DNA of 64,000 nucleotides from JACKCR01 sp041390305 (GTDB taxonomy: Bacteria > Eisenbacteria > RBG-16-71-46 > CAIMUX01): assembly GCA_041390305.1 (NCBI GenBank), contig JAWKQE010000004.1, positions 62,001-126,000 on the forward strand, in the 5' to 3' direction. Of the stretch, positions 33,337 to 42,281 are shown piece after piece. Within the stretch, counting starts at the first letter, position 1. Each line of letters begins with the position of its first letter. The notes under the pieces are model-generated. The model worked only from the letters and a program-made list of their open reading frames with translations, was not told the origin of the DNA and made no database searches. The position numbers were made by a program, and so were the translations under genes.

Positions 33337-34584
33337 ATGATTGGGAATGCATCCGGCTCGGGTTCCTGGCTTCTTCTGGCCCGCCGAGTCGTACAGACCA
33401 CCGTGCTCGTCCTCGTCATCCTGACCGGGTACCGGATGACGCACGGCGCGTCCGAGGCGAGCATCGAACGCTTCTGCCCGTTCGGTGGGATCGAGACGGC
33501 CTACGCACTCCTCACCGGCGGAACCTTCACCTGCGCGACCGGCTCGGGCAACCTCACGATCCTGGTCGCGCTCCTCGTCCTCACCCTCCTCGCCAGGAAG
33601 TCGTTCTGCTCCTGGGTCTGCCCGGTGGGCACCGTGTCGGAGTGGATCACGAGGGCGACGAGAACCTTGAAGCAGCTCTCGCCGAAGGGTGGTTGGAACC
33701 GGGCCTGGAGATACCAGATCCTCGGGCTCTACGCCCCACCGCCCGCAGTGGATCGAGCCTTCCGCTGGCTCCGCCTCCCGGTCCTCCTCGTCATTCTCGC
33801 CCTCACCTTCCGGAGCGGCGAATTGATCTTTCGACCCTTCGATCCCTACTACGTGCTGTTCAGCTTCCACGGCCACGACGTCCAGGCCTACAGCTACGTG
33901 ATCCTGGCCGCCCTCCTCGTCCTCGCGGTCTGGATCCCGATGGCGTGGTGTCGCTACCTCTGTCCGCTGGGCGCCGTACTCTGGCCCTTCGCACGCGTCG
34001 GAGCCCTGCGGATCGGCCGGGACGAGGCGACGTGTACGGGTTGTCGGGCCTGTGACTTGGCCTGTCCCCATTCGATCGAGGTCTCTCGGCTGAAGAGCGT
34101 GAACGCCGGGGAGTGCACCCTCTGCCTGGAGTGCACGGAGGCATGCCCGAGTTCGACCACCCTCTCGCTCCGATCCACTCCGGCAGTGCGCAACGCGAAC
34201 GGATGGGTCGTCCCTGCCGTCGTCGTACTCCTCGCCATCGCGGGCATGGCTGCTTCGAACTCCGTGCGGATCCCGAGCGCAACTCGCACGTTCTCGAGTT
34301 CCGTGGACGCGGAAGCCGCCACGGTGAGGTTCGAGCTCACCGGCGTGCGCTGCGTCGACACTTCCGAGTCCGCAATGGCGCGATTGACTCACGTCGATGG
34401 AGTCGTCCGCGCAACAGCCTACGCGGCCACACACGAGATCGATGTCGAGTACGACCCGGCCAAGACCTCTCCGAACCAGTTGCAGGAAGCGTTCGAGGCT
34501 CCATTCCAGGATCCAGAAACCGGAACATGGCTCTTTCACAGCTTCACCGTTGTCGCGCTCGACGGCGAGAGGATCGTCCGATGA
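33337..34584 (+). CDS. NapH/CcoG-like membrane polyferredoxin fused to an HMA-like domain
   Basis: An electron-transfer membrane protein of the NapH/MauN/CcoG type. Hydrophobic segments alternate with iron-sulfur motifs: CSWVCPVG and CRYLCPLG (CxxxCP pairs), then two [4Fe-4S] motifs CTGCRACDLACP and CTLCLECTEACP. After a last helix, the C-terminal 75 residues resemble a heavy-metal-associated domain (VRFELTGVRC ... VDGVVRATAYAATHEIDVEYDP), but the usual CxxC is reduced to a single Cys. The ATG at 33337 precedes the first helix; the ribosome site is weak. It overlaps or immediately precedes a lipoprotein gene with a similar domain. A role in metal- or thiol-linked reduction outside the cytosol is inferred. 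Confidence 0.8.
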   Translation: MIGNASGSGSWLLLARRVVQTTVLVLVILTGYRMTHGASEASIERFCPFGGIETAYALLTGGTFTCATGSGNLTILVALLVLTLLARKSFCSWVCPVGTVSEWITRATRTLKQLSPKGGWNRAWRYQILGLYAPPPAVDRAFRWLRLPVLLVILALTFRSGELIFRPFDPYYVLFSFHGHDVQAYSYVILAALLVLAVWIPMAWCRYLCPLGAVLWPFARVGALRIGRDEATCTGCRACDLACPHSIEVSRLKSVNAGECTLCLECTEACPSSTTLSLRSTPAVRNANGWVVPAVVVLLAIAGMAASNSVRIPSATRTFSSSVDAEAATVRFELTGVRCVDTSESAMARLTHVDGVVRATAYAATHEIDVEYDPAKTSPNQLQEAFEAPFQDPETGTWLFHSFTVVALDGERIVR

Positions 34585-34646
34585 CGGCCCTCGTTCCGTT
34601 GGCGCAAAGCATGGATCGTGTGGCTACACGAAGGAAGGTCGAGATC

Positions 34647-35075
34647 ATGAGTTCACTCCGCTCCATCCCCCGGATCGTCCTCGTCGGCACCGCGGGCCTG
34701 TCTCTCCTCCTCGCCGCGTGCGGGACGAACGGCGACACCACCTCCGAAGAAGCCACGGAGGAGACCGCTGCCGCGGGGCATGTCGTCGCCACGTTCCTGG
34801 CGCCTGAACTCGATGAGGCGGGAACGAAGACGCTCGTCGCGGCGCTCGCGTCCAATCCGGGCATCATGACCGCGGCCGCCGTCCCCGACTCCGGACTCTT
34901 CCGCGTCGCCTTCGCGTCGAATGCCACGAGTGCGGCGGAGGTCCTCGGCGCCGTGACCAAGACGAACCCGAGGCTCGCGCTGAGAGATGTCGTTCAGGTC
35001 GCCGGTGGTGCGGCAGACGCATGTGCGGCGTGTCCGTCACGGACGTCGTGTGGGGACGCCGGCGAAGGACACTGA
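34647..35075 (+). CDS. small lipoprotein with HMA-like fold and Cys-rich tail
   Basis: AAGGAAGG lies eight bases before ATG 34647. An in-frame ATG at 34581 overlaps the previous stop but would put a long polar stretch ahead of the signal. The signal IVLVGTAGLSLLLAAC ends in a lipobox. The mature protein has an acidic Thr/Glu linker, then a ferredoxin-like alpha-beta segment (VVATFLAPELDEAGTKTLVAAL ... GLFRVAFAS, given in part) with no metal cysteines, and a tail CAACPSRTSC. It probably works with the polyferredoxin encoded just upstream, possibly delivering or receiving metal or electrons through the tail. This is inference from adjacency. Confidence 0.65.
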   Translation: MSSLRSIPRIVLVGTAGLSLLLAACGTNGDTTSEEATEETAAAGHVVATFLAPELDEAGTKTLVAALASNPGIMTAAAVPDSGLFRVAFASNATSAAEVLGAVTKTNPRLALRDVVQVAGGAADACAACPSRTSCGDAGEGH

Positions 35076-35147
35076 GAGGCCGCGCGACGGGTGTCCGAGA
35101 TCGATGATCGACTCACGTTGGAAATCGAACTGCTTGATTTCGGTGAG

Positions 35148-37385
35148 TCAGCGAAGAATCGAGACCCTTTCCGTCGCGTTCCTTCCGCCGCACGCGAGAC
35201 GTAGGAAATAGACGCCCGAGGGTACGTCCTGCCCTCGCGCGTCCCGTCCATCCCAGGTCGCAACGAACTCGCCGAGCGCGCCGTCACTGGTGGCCACGAG
35301 CGTATCGACCCTTCGTCCGGAGGGATCGAGGACGGCGAGTTCCACAGCCCCGGGGGCCGGTGCCCGGAACCGGACCGAGATCCGGCCCGGAGCGGGGTTG
35401 GGAGACACCTGAACGAAACCGAAGCGTCCTGGCGGCTGGGCACCGTCGCCGATGCCATCGAGGGTGGCGTCACCGGCTCCGACCGAACGGCTCGCAGCCT
35501 CGCCACCGTCCGAGGTGACATCGAGTACCCGGGGTTCGACGGGGCCGCACGACACCGGCTGCGAGCCCATGACGCCCGGCCACTCAGAGGAACTCTTCAC
35601 CGCGCACCGGGACCTCGAATCCAGCCCGAGCACGCCCCCCTCGAGGTCGCAGAAGAGCGGATCACATTGGACGTTCTCATCCTCGCCGAGCAACGGTTCG
35701 AGACAGTCGACCCAATCGCCATCCTTGTTCCCGAAGATGTCCGTATGGCGGATGAAGACGCGTGCCCCGCCGCACGCAATCGCCTCGCCCTCGGTTCCAA
35801 ACGCGAGGATCGACGACTCGATCGAGAGGATCGAGGGATAGATGTCGGCATACACGCTTCCACCGCGGCCCGCGCTGTTGGCGGCGAAGGTACAGTGATC
35901 GATGTTGACGACGTTCCTCGCCATGTGGAGCGCGCCGCCCGCACCGCCTCGATTCTCGCGCCACGTCGTCCCACTGAGGTTTGCGTGGGTCAGGAGGAGG
36001 TAGACGGCACCTCCACGCCCCGCCTCGTTCCCCTGGAAGAGGCAGTCCTCCATCGTCAGGTTGCCCTGCACCATCCGCATCGCGCCACCCACGTCGAGTC
36101 CGTTCAATGGCTGCTCGACCCAGTTGTCCGTGAACTCCGTTCGGCGGAGAACGAGGGTCGATGCTCCACTGATGTCGAGCGCCCCGGCCGCGCCCTCCAC
36201 CGCATGGTTCCTTCGGAATGCACAGTCTTCGATCACGAGCGGGAAACCTTCACCGCCGATCGCGCCGCCTGTCCGGTCGGTCCCGCAGTCCTCGAAGACA
36301 CAGTTCGAGATCGTGAGCTGCCCCCCACCGACCCGGATGGCGCCACCCTGCCGATTCGTAGCGATCCCGAGTTGTCTCCCGGAGAAGCCGTTGCGGAAGC
36401 CGATCCCTTCGATCCGACTCGGTCGCGTACCGGGATCGAAACGAACCCCGCGGTGATGTTCGGCGGGAGTCCCACCGCAGTCGATCACACACCGCTCGGG
36501 GTCACCCGAGATCGATCGGAGTGTGAAAGCGGTGTAGTTGAACTGGAGGTCACGATTGCCTGGTCCGGAGTAGACGCCGTCTTCGAGTTCGATCACGCTC
36601 GTGGGAGCCGCGGCGGAGAGCGCGTCCTGGATCGTCGGGAAGTCTCCGGAACCGTCGGCCCGGACGACATAGGTTTCGGCACCGGGGCACGGAACGTTTC
36701 CCGGGTTGCCGAAGCCCAAGGCGCCGTAGTGCGCGATCTCATCGAGTACCGGCGCAGGTGAGCGATCGGCGAAGTGGCCGCCGTGGAGCGGGTGCGGCGT
36801 AACCGAGAAATGGAGTCCGCCGCCTTCCTCGGAAGCGGCGGAGGCCGCATAGCCGGCGAACCAGTAGACGGGCACGAGACGTTCGGTCAGTTCGTCGTTC
36901 CAGACGACGATCGTCCCTGCTCCGCTGTTCGGCCAATTGCCCGTGAAAGACTCGAAGTCCGCACACGCCCCCCAATCGATGATCCGGAGCGCCGGACTGT
37001 ACTCGATCCCGAACTCGACACCCGCGAGTCGGGGGAAGTTGTCCTGGGAGAAGGAGGCGAAGACGACCCAGGCCACGGGCGTCGCGGCGTCGGGGAAGGA
37101 GCTGTCGACCTCCTCACAGTCGTCGATCCAGCTGGCCGATCCGATCCACGGCTCCTGGCCCTCCGCTCGGGAGAAGGCGTCCGGAAGGGGCGCACAGTAG
37201 CCGTAGAGATGCTCAGTCGTGTAGGAAGTCGTCTCCAAGGCGTGTACGAGGAGAGAGCCACCGGCGTTGGGGCCGGCATTGGAGGCGACGGGGAGCAGGC
37301 CGGTGACGATGAGCCACAGGCCAACACTCAGGATCGATGTCGAGGGACGGCGCATGGAGGACGAGGGTCTGGTTCGGTTTCGCAT
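35148..37385 (-). CDS. secreted GPN-domain protein with right-handed beta-helix and FlgD-like C-terminus
   Basis: GAGGAG stands six bases before ATG 37385. A signal peptide (SVGLWLIVTGLLPVASNA) is followed by GPNAGGSLLVHALE, the same N-terminal domain as in the proteins at 194, 7895 and 12718 (ASFSQDNFPRLAGVEFGIEY, IIDWGACADFESF, VYWFAGYAA). Next is a parallel beta-helix of the polymorphic-outer-membrane type, starting YVVRADGSGDFPTIQDAL, with many GGAI/GGAV turns (ISNCVFEDCGTDRTGGAI, CLFQGNEAGRGGAVYL). The end is an FlgD/Por-type module (VPSGVYFLRLACGG). Likely a surface adhesin or polysaccharide-binding protein. No catalytic residues of pectate lyases stand out. Confidence 0.82.
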   Translation of the reverse strand: MRNRTRPSSSMRRPSTSILSVGLWLIVTGLLPVASNAGPNAGGSLLVHALETTSYTTEHLYGYCAPLPDAFSRAEGQEPWIGSASWIDDCEEVDSSFPDAATPVAWVVFASFSQDNFPRLAGVEFGIEYSPALRIIDWGACADFESFTGNWPNSGAGTIVVWNDELTERLVPVYWFAGYAASAASEEGGGLHFSVTPHPLHGGHFADRSPAPVLDEIAHYGALGFGNPGNVPCPGAETYVVRADGSGDFPTIQDALSAAAPTSVIELEDGVYSGPGNRDLQFNYTAFTLRSISGDPERCVIDCGGTPAEHHRGVRFDPGTRPSRIEGIGFRNGFSGRQLGIATNRQGGAIRVGGGQLTISNCVFEDCGTDRTGGAIGGEGFPLVIEDCAFRRNHAVEGAAGALDISGASTLVLRRTEFTDNWVEQPLNGLDVGGAMRMVQGNLTMEDCLFQGNEAGRGGAVYLLLTHANLSGTTWRENRGGAGGALHMARNVVNIDHCTFAANSAGRGGSVYADIYPSILSIESSILAFGTEGEAIACGGARVFIRHTDIFGNKDGDWVDCLEPLLGEDENVQCDPLFCDLEGGVLGLDSRSRCAVKSSSEWPGVMGSQPVSCGPVEPRVLDVTSDGGEAASRSVGAGDATLDGIGDGAQPPGRFGFVQVSPNPAPGRISVRFRAPAPGAVELAVLDPSGRRVDTLVATSDGALGEFVATWDGRDARGQDVPSGVYFLRLACGGRNATERVSILR

Positions 37386-37508
37386 GTTTCACTCCTCGAG
37401 GAGGAGTCTTACGGCCGCCGACAGGGGGGATCGACCACCGATCTACATTTCAATCTAGCGCGGACACTGTTCGCAGAGCACCAAGATTCGCAACATCGCG
37501 GCGGAAAC

Positions 37509-38669
37509 TCAGGCCTCCTCGGCCCGCGGGTAGGAACCGAGGACCTTGAGGTCTTCGACGCAGTGCCCGATGCCCGCCAGCGCCGCGCGCATTTCGGCGG
37601 AATCCTGGTGCCCCTCGACGTCCAGGTAGAAGCGGTACCGCCACGGAGCTTCCGGAAGCGGACGCGACTCGAGCTTCGTGAGGTTGAGGCCCAGACGCGA
37701 GAACTCCTGAAGCAGCTCTCCCAGCGCTCCAGGGCGGGACTGGGCGAGGACGAGCAGAAGGGATGTCTTGCACGGGACTCCGGGAGAACAAGGCACGGCC
37801 TCACGGGCGACCTCGACGAACCGGGTGAAGTTGCCCGCTTGATCCTGGATTCCGTGGACGAGGATCTCGAGGCCGTGGAGAGCCGCTGCGGACTCGCTCG
37901 CGATGGCCGCGACGGTGGGATCTCCCGCTTCCTTCACCTTGCGCGCGGAACCCGCCGTGTCGTACTCGACCTGCGTCTCGACATGGGAGAGTCCCCGGAG
38001 GAACTTCTCACACTGCCGAAGCGCCTGGGGATGGGAGATGACGGTGCGGAGGGCTTCGAGCCGGGTACCAGGAACGACGAGGAGACAGTGATCGATCCGG
38101 CTCTTGACCTCCGCCGTGATCGTGCAGCCGCCCTCGGCGAGGAGGTCGTAGGTCTCGTTGATGCTCCCCGCCGTCGTGTTCTCGATCGGAAGGAGAGCGA
38201 GATCGACGTGTCCATCCCGAAGTGCCTCGAAGGCCTGATGGAAAGTCGGCAGGCCGGTCAGGAGGGCACCACCCGCCCGCCCCCCATACCGCTTCTGCGC
38301 TGCGAGATGACTGTAGGCACCCTCCACACCCTGATACGCGATCCGGAGCGGCGCGGAGTCACGGGTCGTGAGATAGGCCTGCTGCCTCGCGACCGACATG
38401 TCGAGGATGTCGCGGTAGAGCCGCTCGATCCGGTGCGCGTCGAGCCCCATCTCGACCGCGAGTTGCCGCACGCGCTGGAGTACGCGTTCTTCGCGCGGAC
38501 CGTCCCGGAACGGCACCGCCTTCTCGAGCTTCGCCTCCGCGATCTGCTCCACGATCGCCATCCGGCGTTCGAGGAGGAGCAGGAGTTCGCGATCGATATC
38601 CTCGATCTCGCGACGGATCTGAGCGAAGTCCTCTGACATCGGATTCACGCGGCCTTCCCGAAGGCTCAT
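37509..38669 (-). CDS. pheA: bifunctional chorismate mutase / prephenate dehydratase
   Basis: Makes phenylpyruvate from chorismate, the committed steps to phenylalanine. The N-terminal chorismate mutase helix reads IRREIEDIDRELLLLLERRM. The prephenate dehydratase domain begins RIAYQGVEGAYSHLAAQ and includes ALLPIENTTAGSINETYDLL and QAGNFTRFVEVA, the catalytic TRF motif. A C-terminal ACT domain (RPGALGELLQEFSRLGLNL, LTKLESRP) would bind phenylalanine for feedback inhibition. The first ATG overlaps the stop of the FHA gene (ATGA); ATG 38639 begins closer to the mutase. An unusual partner for a kinase/FHA operon. Confidence 0.93.
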   Translation of the reverse strand: MSLREGRVNPMSEDFAQIRREIEDIDRELLLLLERRMAIVEQIAEAKLEKAVPFRDGPREERVLQRVRQLAVEMGLDAHRIERLYRDILDMSVARQQAYLTTRDSAPLRIAYQGVEGAYSHLAAQKRYGGRAGGALLTGLPTFHQAFEALRDGHVDLALLPIENTTAGSINETYDLLAEGGCTITAEVKSRIDHCLLVVPGTRLEALRTVISHPQALRQCEKFLRGLSHVETQVEYDTAGSARKVKEAGDPTVAAIASESAAALHGLEILVHGIQDQAGNFTRFVEVAREAVPCSPGVPCKTSLLLVLAQSRPGALGELLQEFSRLGLNLTKLESRPLPEAPWRYRFYLDVEGHQDSAEMRAALAGIGHCVEDLKVLGSYPRAEEA

Positions 38670-39841
38670 CCCCGAAGCAGGATGGCTCCCCAGACGAGAA
38701 CGGTTGCGAGAGCGAGAACCGAAACCACGATGACGGCGATGAGGAGCCAGTTGATCGGCGGCTTCCCGACTGGCGCCGACTGGATGGGATGGGCCGACAG
38801 GCTCCCGGCCGCGACGCCCGCCGGAGAATCGGCGGCAGGCTCGCTCGCCGAACCGGATCGAGGGATCTTCTGCCCCCCAGCATCAGGGACGACGCGATCT
38901 CGCGTCGCGGCCCCTGTATCCCGACCGCCTCCGACCGACGAGGAAACCCCTCCAGGTGAGCCAGTCTGCGGAGATCCCACTTGCGGATCCGGCCCCGGTC
39001 CACCAGGCCCCGCCGCGCTCGCTCCCTCACCGCCCGGAACGGACGCGGGCCGGGCCGCGAGGCCGACGCCGGTCGCGAGGACGGAGGGACTCCCCTCCCA
39101 CCGCGGCTCCGTGTCGTTACCGGCCTCCGTGAACACCAGGAGCGGTCGATCCGGCTCCTGCGAGCCGATGGTGATCGTGATCCGGTCGCCGTCCTTGATC
39201 TGCGTCTGCCCCTCGACCCGCTTCCCGTTCACGTAGATCCCGTTCGTGCTCGAGTCGAACAGGAACGCCCCCGCCCAGGTGCGCTCCACGCGCGCATGGA
39301 CGGCGGAGACGACCCGGAAGGGATCCGCGAGCGGAATGTCACAGTCGGCGCTGCGTCCGAGCGTGAGAACCGCCCCTTCGCGCGGGAGTGGATGCGAAGT
39401 CGGCGGTACACCCACGGAAGCGAAGATCCAGACGCGGGGCGGCACGTCCTCCTCCGACACCTCGTCGAGGAGCCGGGCGAGCGCGTTCGGGTCGGGGCGC
39501 AGGGTCGGATCGGTGAGCGGAACGAGATGGATTCGCAGGAGATGGGTCGAGCACTTGAGGAGATCCCCGTGCACGAGCTTCTCCGGACGCTCTGGTTCCA
39601 ACTTCTCATCGTTCCGAAAGGTACCGAGCGTCGAATCCTGATCCACGACGAACCAGGCACCGCCGTCGAAGTGGAGGACGCAGTGCTTACGCGACGCGGA
39701 GGGAGACTCGAGGACGACTTCGCTCGTGCGATCCCTGCCGACCCGGACCTCCGTGCAGCCATACTCGAACTCGAGCGTCCGGCTGAGGCCGGACTCTTCG
39801 TCGAGCGCTTCGATCAACAGCCGAATCGGAGTTCCGTCCAT
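38666..39841 (-). CDS. double-FHA membrane protein
   Basis: Two forkhead-associated domains, which bind phosphothreonine peptides. The first has VRVGRDRTSEVVL, SASRKHCVLHF and TLGTFRNDEKL; the second has LTLGRSADCDIPLADPF, VSAVHARVER and STNGIYVNGKRVE. A Gly/Pro/Ser-rich linker of about 110 residues leads to one C-terminal membrane helix (LLIAVIVVSVLALATVLVWG), so the FHA domains face the cytosol. ATG 39841 overlaps the kinase stop as TGATG; GTG 39865 is an alternative 24 bases earlier. Adjacency says it reads the phosphorylation state set by the kinase encoded upstream. Confidence 0.87.
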   Translation of the reverse strand: MDGTPIRLLIEALDEESGLSRTLEFEYGCTEVRVGRDRTSEVVLESPSASRKHCVLHFDGGAWFVVDQDSTLGTFRNDEKLEPERPEKLVHGDLLKCSTHLLRIHLVPLTDPTLRPDPNALARLLDEVSEEDVPPRVWIFASVGVPPTSHPLPREGAVLTLGRSADCDIPLADPFRVVSAVHARVERTWAGAFLFDSSTNGIYVNGKRVEGQTQIKDGDRITITIGSQEPDRPLLVFTEAGNDTEPRWEGSPSVLATGVGLAARPASVPGGEGASAAGPGGPGPDPQVGSPQTGSPGGVSSSVGGGRDTGAATRDRVVPDAGGQKIPRSGSASEPAADSPAGVAAGSLSAHPIQSAPVGKPPINWLLIAVIVVSVLALATVLVWGAILLRG

Positions 39842-42069
39842 CACTTCATCGACACGATGAGCCACTCGCCGCTCGACATGCGGCGGAGCGTCATCGTCCG
39901 GTTGCGGTCCGCCTCGATCGGCTTCCCCTCACGGGGCTGGATGTGACGGACCTCGTGGAACTCCAGGGTAGCACGGTTGCCGTTGAGGACGAGGGAGCCC
40001 TCGGTGATCTCGATCGATTGGCTCACGATGTCGGTCATGGCCCGCTCGAACTTCTCGCGCTCCGCCGGCTGGAGTGACACCCAGAGACGTGCGAACGCAC
40101 TCACGTTGCGCGACTCGAGTGCGGCTTCGTAGAGGCGCAGAGTATTGCGAACGCCCTTGCGGGCGGCTTCTTCGTTCTGTTCCCGATTTGCGGCCTCGCG
40201 GGCGAGGTTCGTGTCGATCTGAGAACGCCAGGCATCGGTCTCGGACGTTCGCCCCGTGCTCTCGACGAGAGTCCTGAGGGCCCGGTCCGCTTCCACCCAT
40301 TCCTTGCGCTGCACGTGATTGCGAACCTCGACCCGAAGATCCTCCTGCCGCTCCTCGGTCCGCGCCTCCTCGCGCCGCTCGGCCCTGCGGAACTCCGTGG
40401 CGCTGTCCGTCATCTCCCCGGGCGTTCCGTCGAGGCGTCCCAACTCGACGAAGAGAGTATCGCCACCGGGCGACGCGGCGAGAGCGAAGGTCGTGTCGAA
40501 CGGCGCGAACCCGTCCATCTCGAAAGCGATCCGGTAGGTGCCGACACTGAGGTTCTTGATCTTGCACGGAGTGGGTACGTCCGCAACCGTTCCATCCACC
40601 GAAACCGTCGCACCAGGTGGACTGGAGAGGACCGCGAGAGGAAGGAGCTCGCCGGGATCGAGCAGCGCGTGGAACTCGGTCTGCCCCGCCCCGACTTCGA
40701 GCGTCTCGATCGCGGTCGCATAGTTCTCGAGCCGGAGAACGAGTTCGTACGGTCCCGAACGCAATCCCGAAAAGTCCGCAGGCGTCGGGCCACCGGGGTA
40801 CTTCGCGCGTTCGCCGGTCAGAGCCTGGAGTGTCGCGTCCGCACCAGACGGATCGCTCGCCACGCGCAGCTCGAACTGTTCGTCCAACACCACGACGACG
40901 GGCTGCATCCCCTTCGCGACCTCGAACCGCTGCGTCTTGGGGAAGAACCCCGACTGCTCCACCACCACCGTATACGGGCCGTCCGGCAGATCACGCAGGT
41001 CCGCCGGCGTCTCACCCGTGCGGAGCGCGTCGAAGCGAGACTCCGCGTTCCCTTCGTAGAGACGATAGCTCGCGTTCTCCGGAACGGTCCGGAGCGCGAC
41101 TTCGAGCCCACGCGGCCAGAAGAGCAGGAAACCGAACGCGACCAGCGCGACGAGGCTCGCGCCGGCGATCAGTACCCACGTCCGCGGGAGGCCGAAGAGC
41201 TGCGGAGGAGGCGCGACGGTCCGGGCTTCGTTCACGGCGCGGAGAAACTCGTCGGCGTCGGGGAACCGGTCCGCGGGATCCTTCTCGAGGCACTTCAGAA
41301 TGAGCTGGGAGAGGCCGAGCGGAATGTCCGCGCGGATCGAGCGAGGATCCGGAGGCGTCGCCTTGAGGTGATCGTGGACGACCTGCGGAAACCGCGACTC
41401 GAACGGATAGCGTCCCGTCGCAAGACGAAAGAGCACGACGCCGAGCGAGTAGAGGTCCGACGCGGGAAGGAGGTCGGTCCGGGAGGTCGCCTGGATCTTC
41501 TCGGGAGACGCATAGGCCCAGTTCGCGAGACGGTTCATGTCGATCGTGGGCGCCGTGCCGTCCGGACTCGTCGGGAGTCCCACGACGAAGTCGGTGAGGA
41601 CGAAACGATCATCGCCCGGGACCGTCATGATGTTCGTGCCCTTGATGTCGCCGTGGACCATCCCCTTGTGGTGGATGGCGCGAAGGGCAGCGCCGATGTC
41701 CTCGGCCACCTTGAACACACGCTCGGCCGTCAGGGCGCCCTGCGTACTCGCGATCGACTCGACCGTCTGTCCGAGCAGGGTCATCGCGACGAAGTTGAGC
41801 CCTGTGTCCAGGTCGTGGCCGCAGTCGAGGATGGTCGCGATGCGTGGATCGTCCCGGAACGCGACGTACGACTTCGCCTGTGCGATGAAGTCGTCCACGA
41901 GGTCAGGGTCGGAGCCATACCCAGGCTCGAGGATCTTGACCGCGACATCACCGCCGAGATCGGTCTGGCGCGCCTTCCAGACCGAGGCGAAGTTCCCGGT
42001 CCCGAGCGGGGATACGATCTCGTAACGGCCGGCGATGACCGTGCCTTCCATTCCCTTGGGAGCCGTCAT
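39841..42069 (-). CDS. membrane Ser/Thr protein kinase with PEGA and NTF2-like domains
   Basis: An N-terminal kinase domain (about residues 12-280): glycine loop LGTGNFASVW, VAVKIL lysine, catalytic loop VHGDIKGTN and magnesium loop VLTDFVVG. Deviations are HGD for HRD, DFV for DFG, and FIAQAKSYV where helix C normally has a Glu. A membrane helix follows (WVLIAGASLVALVAFGFLLF). Outside are three PEGA-type beta-domains (DLPDGPYTVVVEQSGFFPK; LRSGPYELVLRLENY; LSVGTYRIAFEMDGFAPFD), a charged helical stretch, and an NTF2-like C-terminal domain (LRLYEAALESRNVSAF ... GEWLIVSMK). It heads an operon with the FHA protein and PheA and is divergent from the PNGase F-like gene. Confidence 0.88.
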   Translation of the reverse strand: MTAPKGMEGTVIAGRYEIVSPLGTGNFASVWKARQTDLGGDVAVKILEPGYGSDPDLVDDFIAQAKSYVAFRDDPRIATILDCGHDLDTGLNFVAMTLLGQTVESIASTQGALTAERVFKVAEDIGAALRAIHHKGMVHGDIKGTNIMTVPGDDRFVLTDFVVGLPTSPDGTAPTIDMNRLANWAYASPEKIQATSRTDLLPASDLYSLGVVLFRLATGRYPFESRFPQVVHDHLKATPPDPRSIRADIPLGLSQLILKCLEKDPADRFPDADEFLRAVNEARTVAPPPQLFGLPRTWVLIAGASLVALVAFGFLLFWPRGLEVALRTVPENASYRLYEGNAESRFDALRTGETPADLRDLPDGPYTVVVEQSGFFPKTQRFEVAKGMQPVVVVLDEQFELRVASDPSGADATLQALTGERAKYPGGPTPADFSGLRSGPYELVLRLENYATAIETLEVGAGQTEFHALLDPGELLPLAVLSSPPGATVSVDGTVADVPTPCKIKNLSVGTYRIAFEMDGFAPFDTTFALAASPGGDTLFVELGRLDGTPGEMTDSATEFRRAERREEARTEERQEDLRVEVRNHVQRKEWVEADRALRTLVESTGRTSETDAWRSQIDTNLAREAANREQNEEAARKGVRNTLRLYEAALESRNVSAFARLWVSLQPAEREKFERAMTDIVSQSIEITEGSLVLNGNRATLEFHEVRHIQPREGKPIEADRNRTMTLRRMSSGEWLIVSMK

Positions 42070-42281
42070 CGAAGAAAAGCACCTCGACTTTCTGGAGCCG
42101 AAACAAAGCGTGATGATAGGGGGCGCCTCACGGAGACGTCAATCGCCCGGCCTTATCGATCGGGGCACTCCGAGAGTTGCTTGTTCATGCTCGCCGGGGC
42201 GATCATGGCACGTTTCGAGCCGCGCAGACGGGCGCAGGTGGCCACAGAGGCTTCGACTTGGTCGAAGGGTGGGAGACGCAA

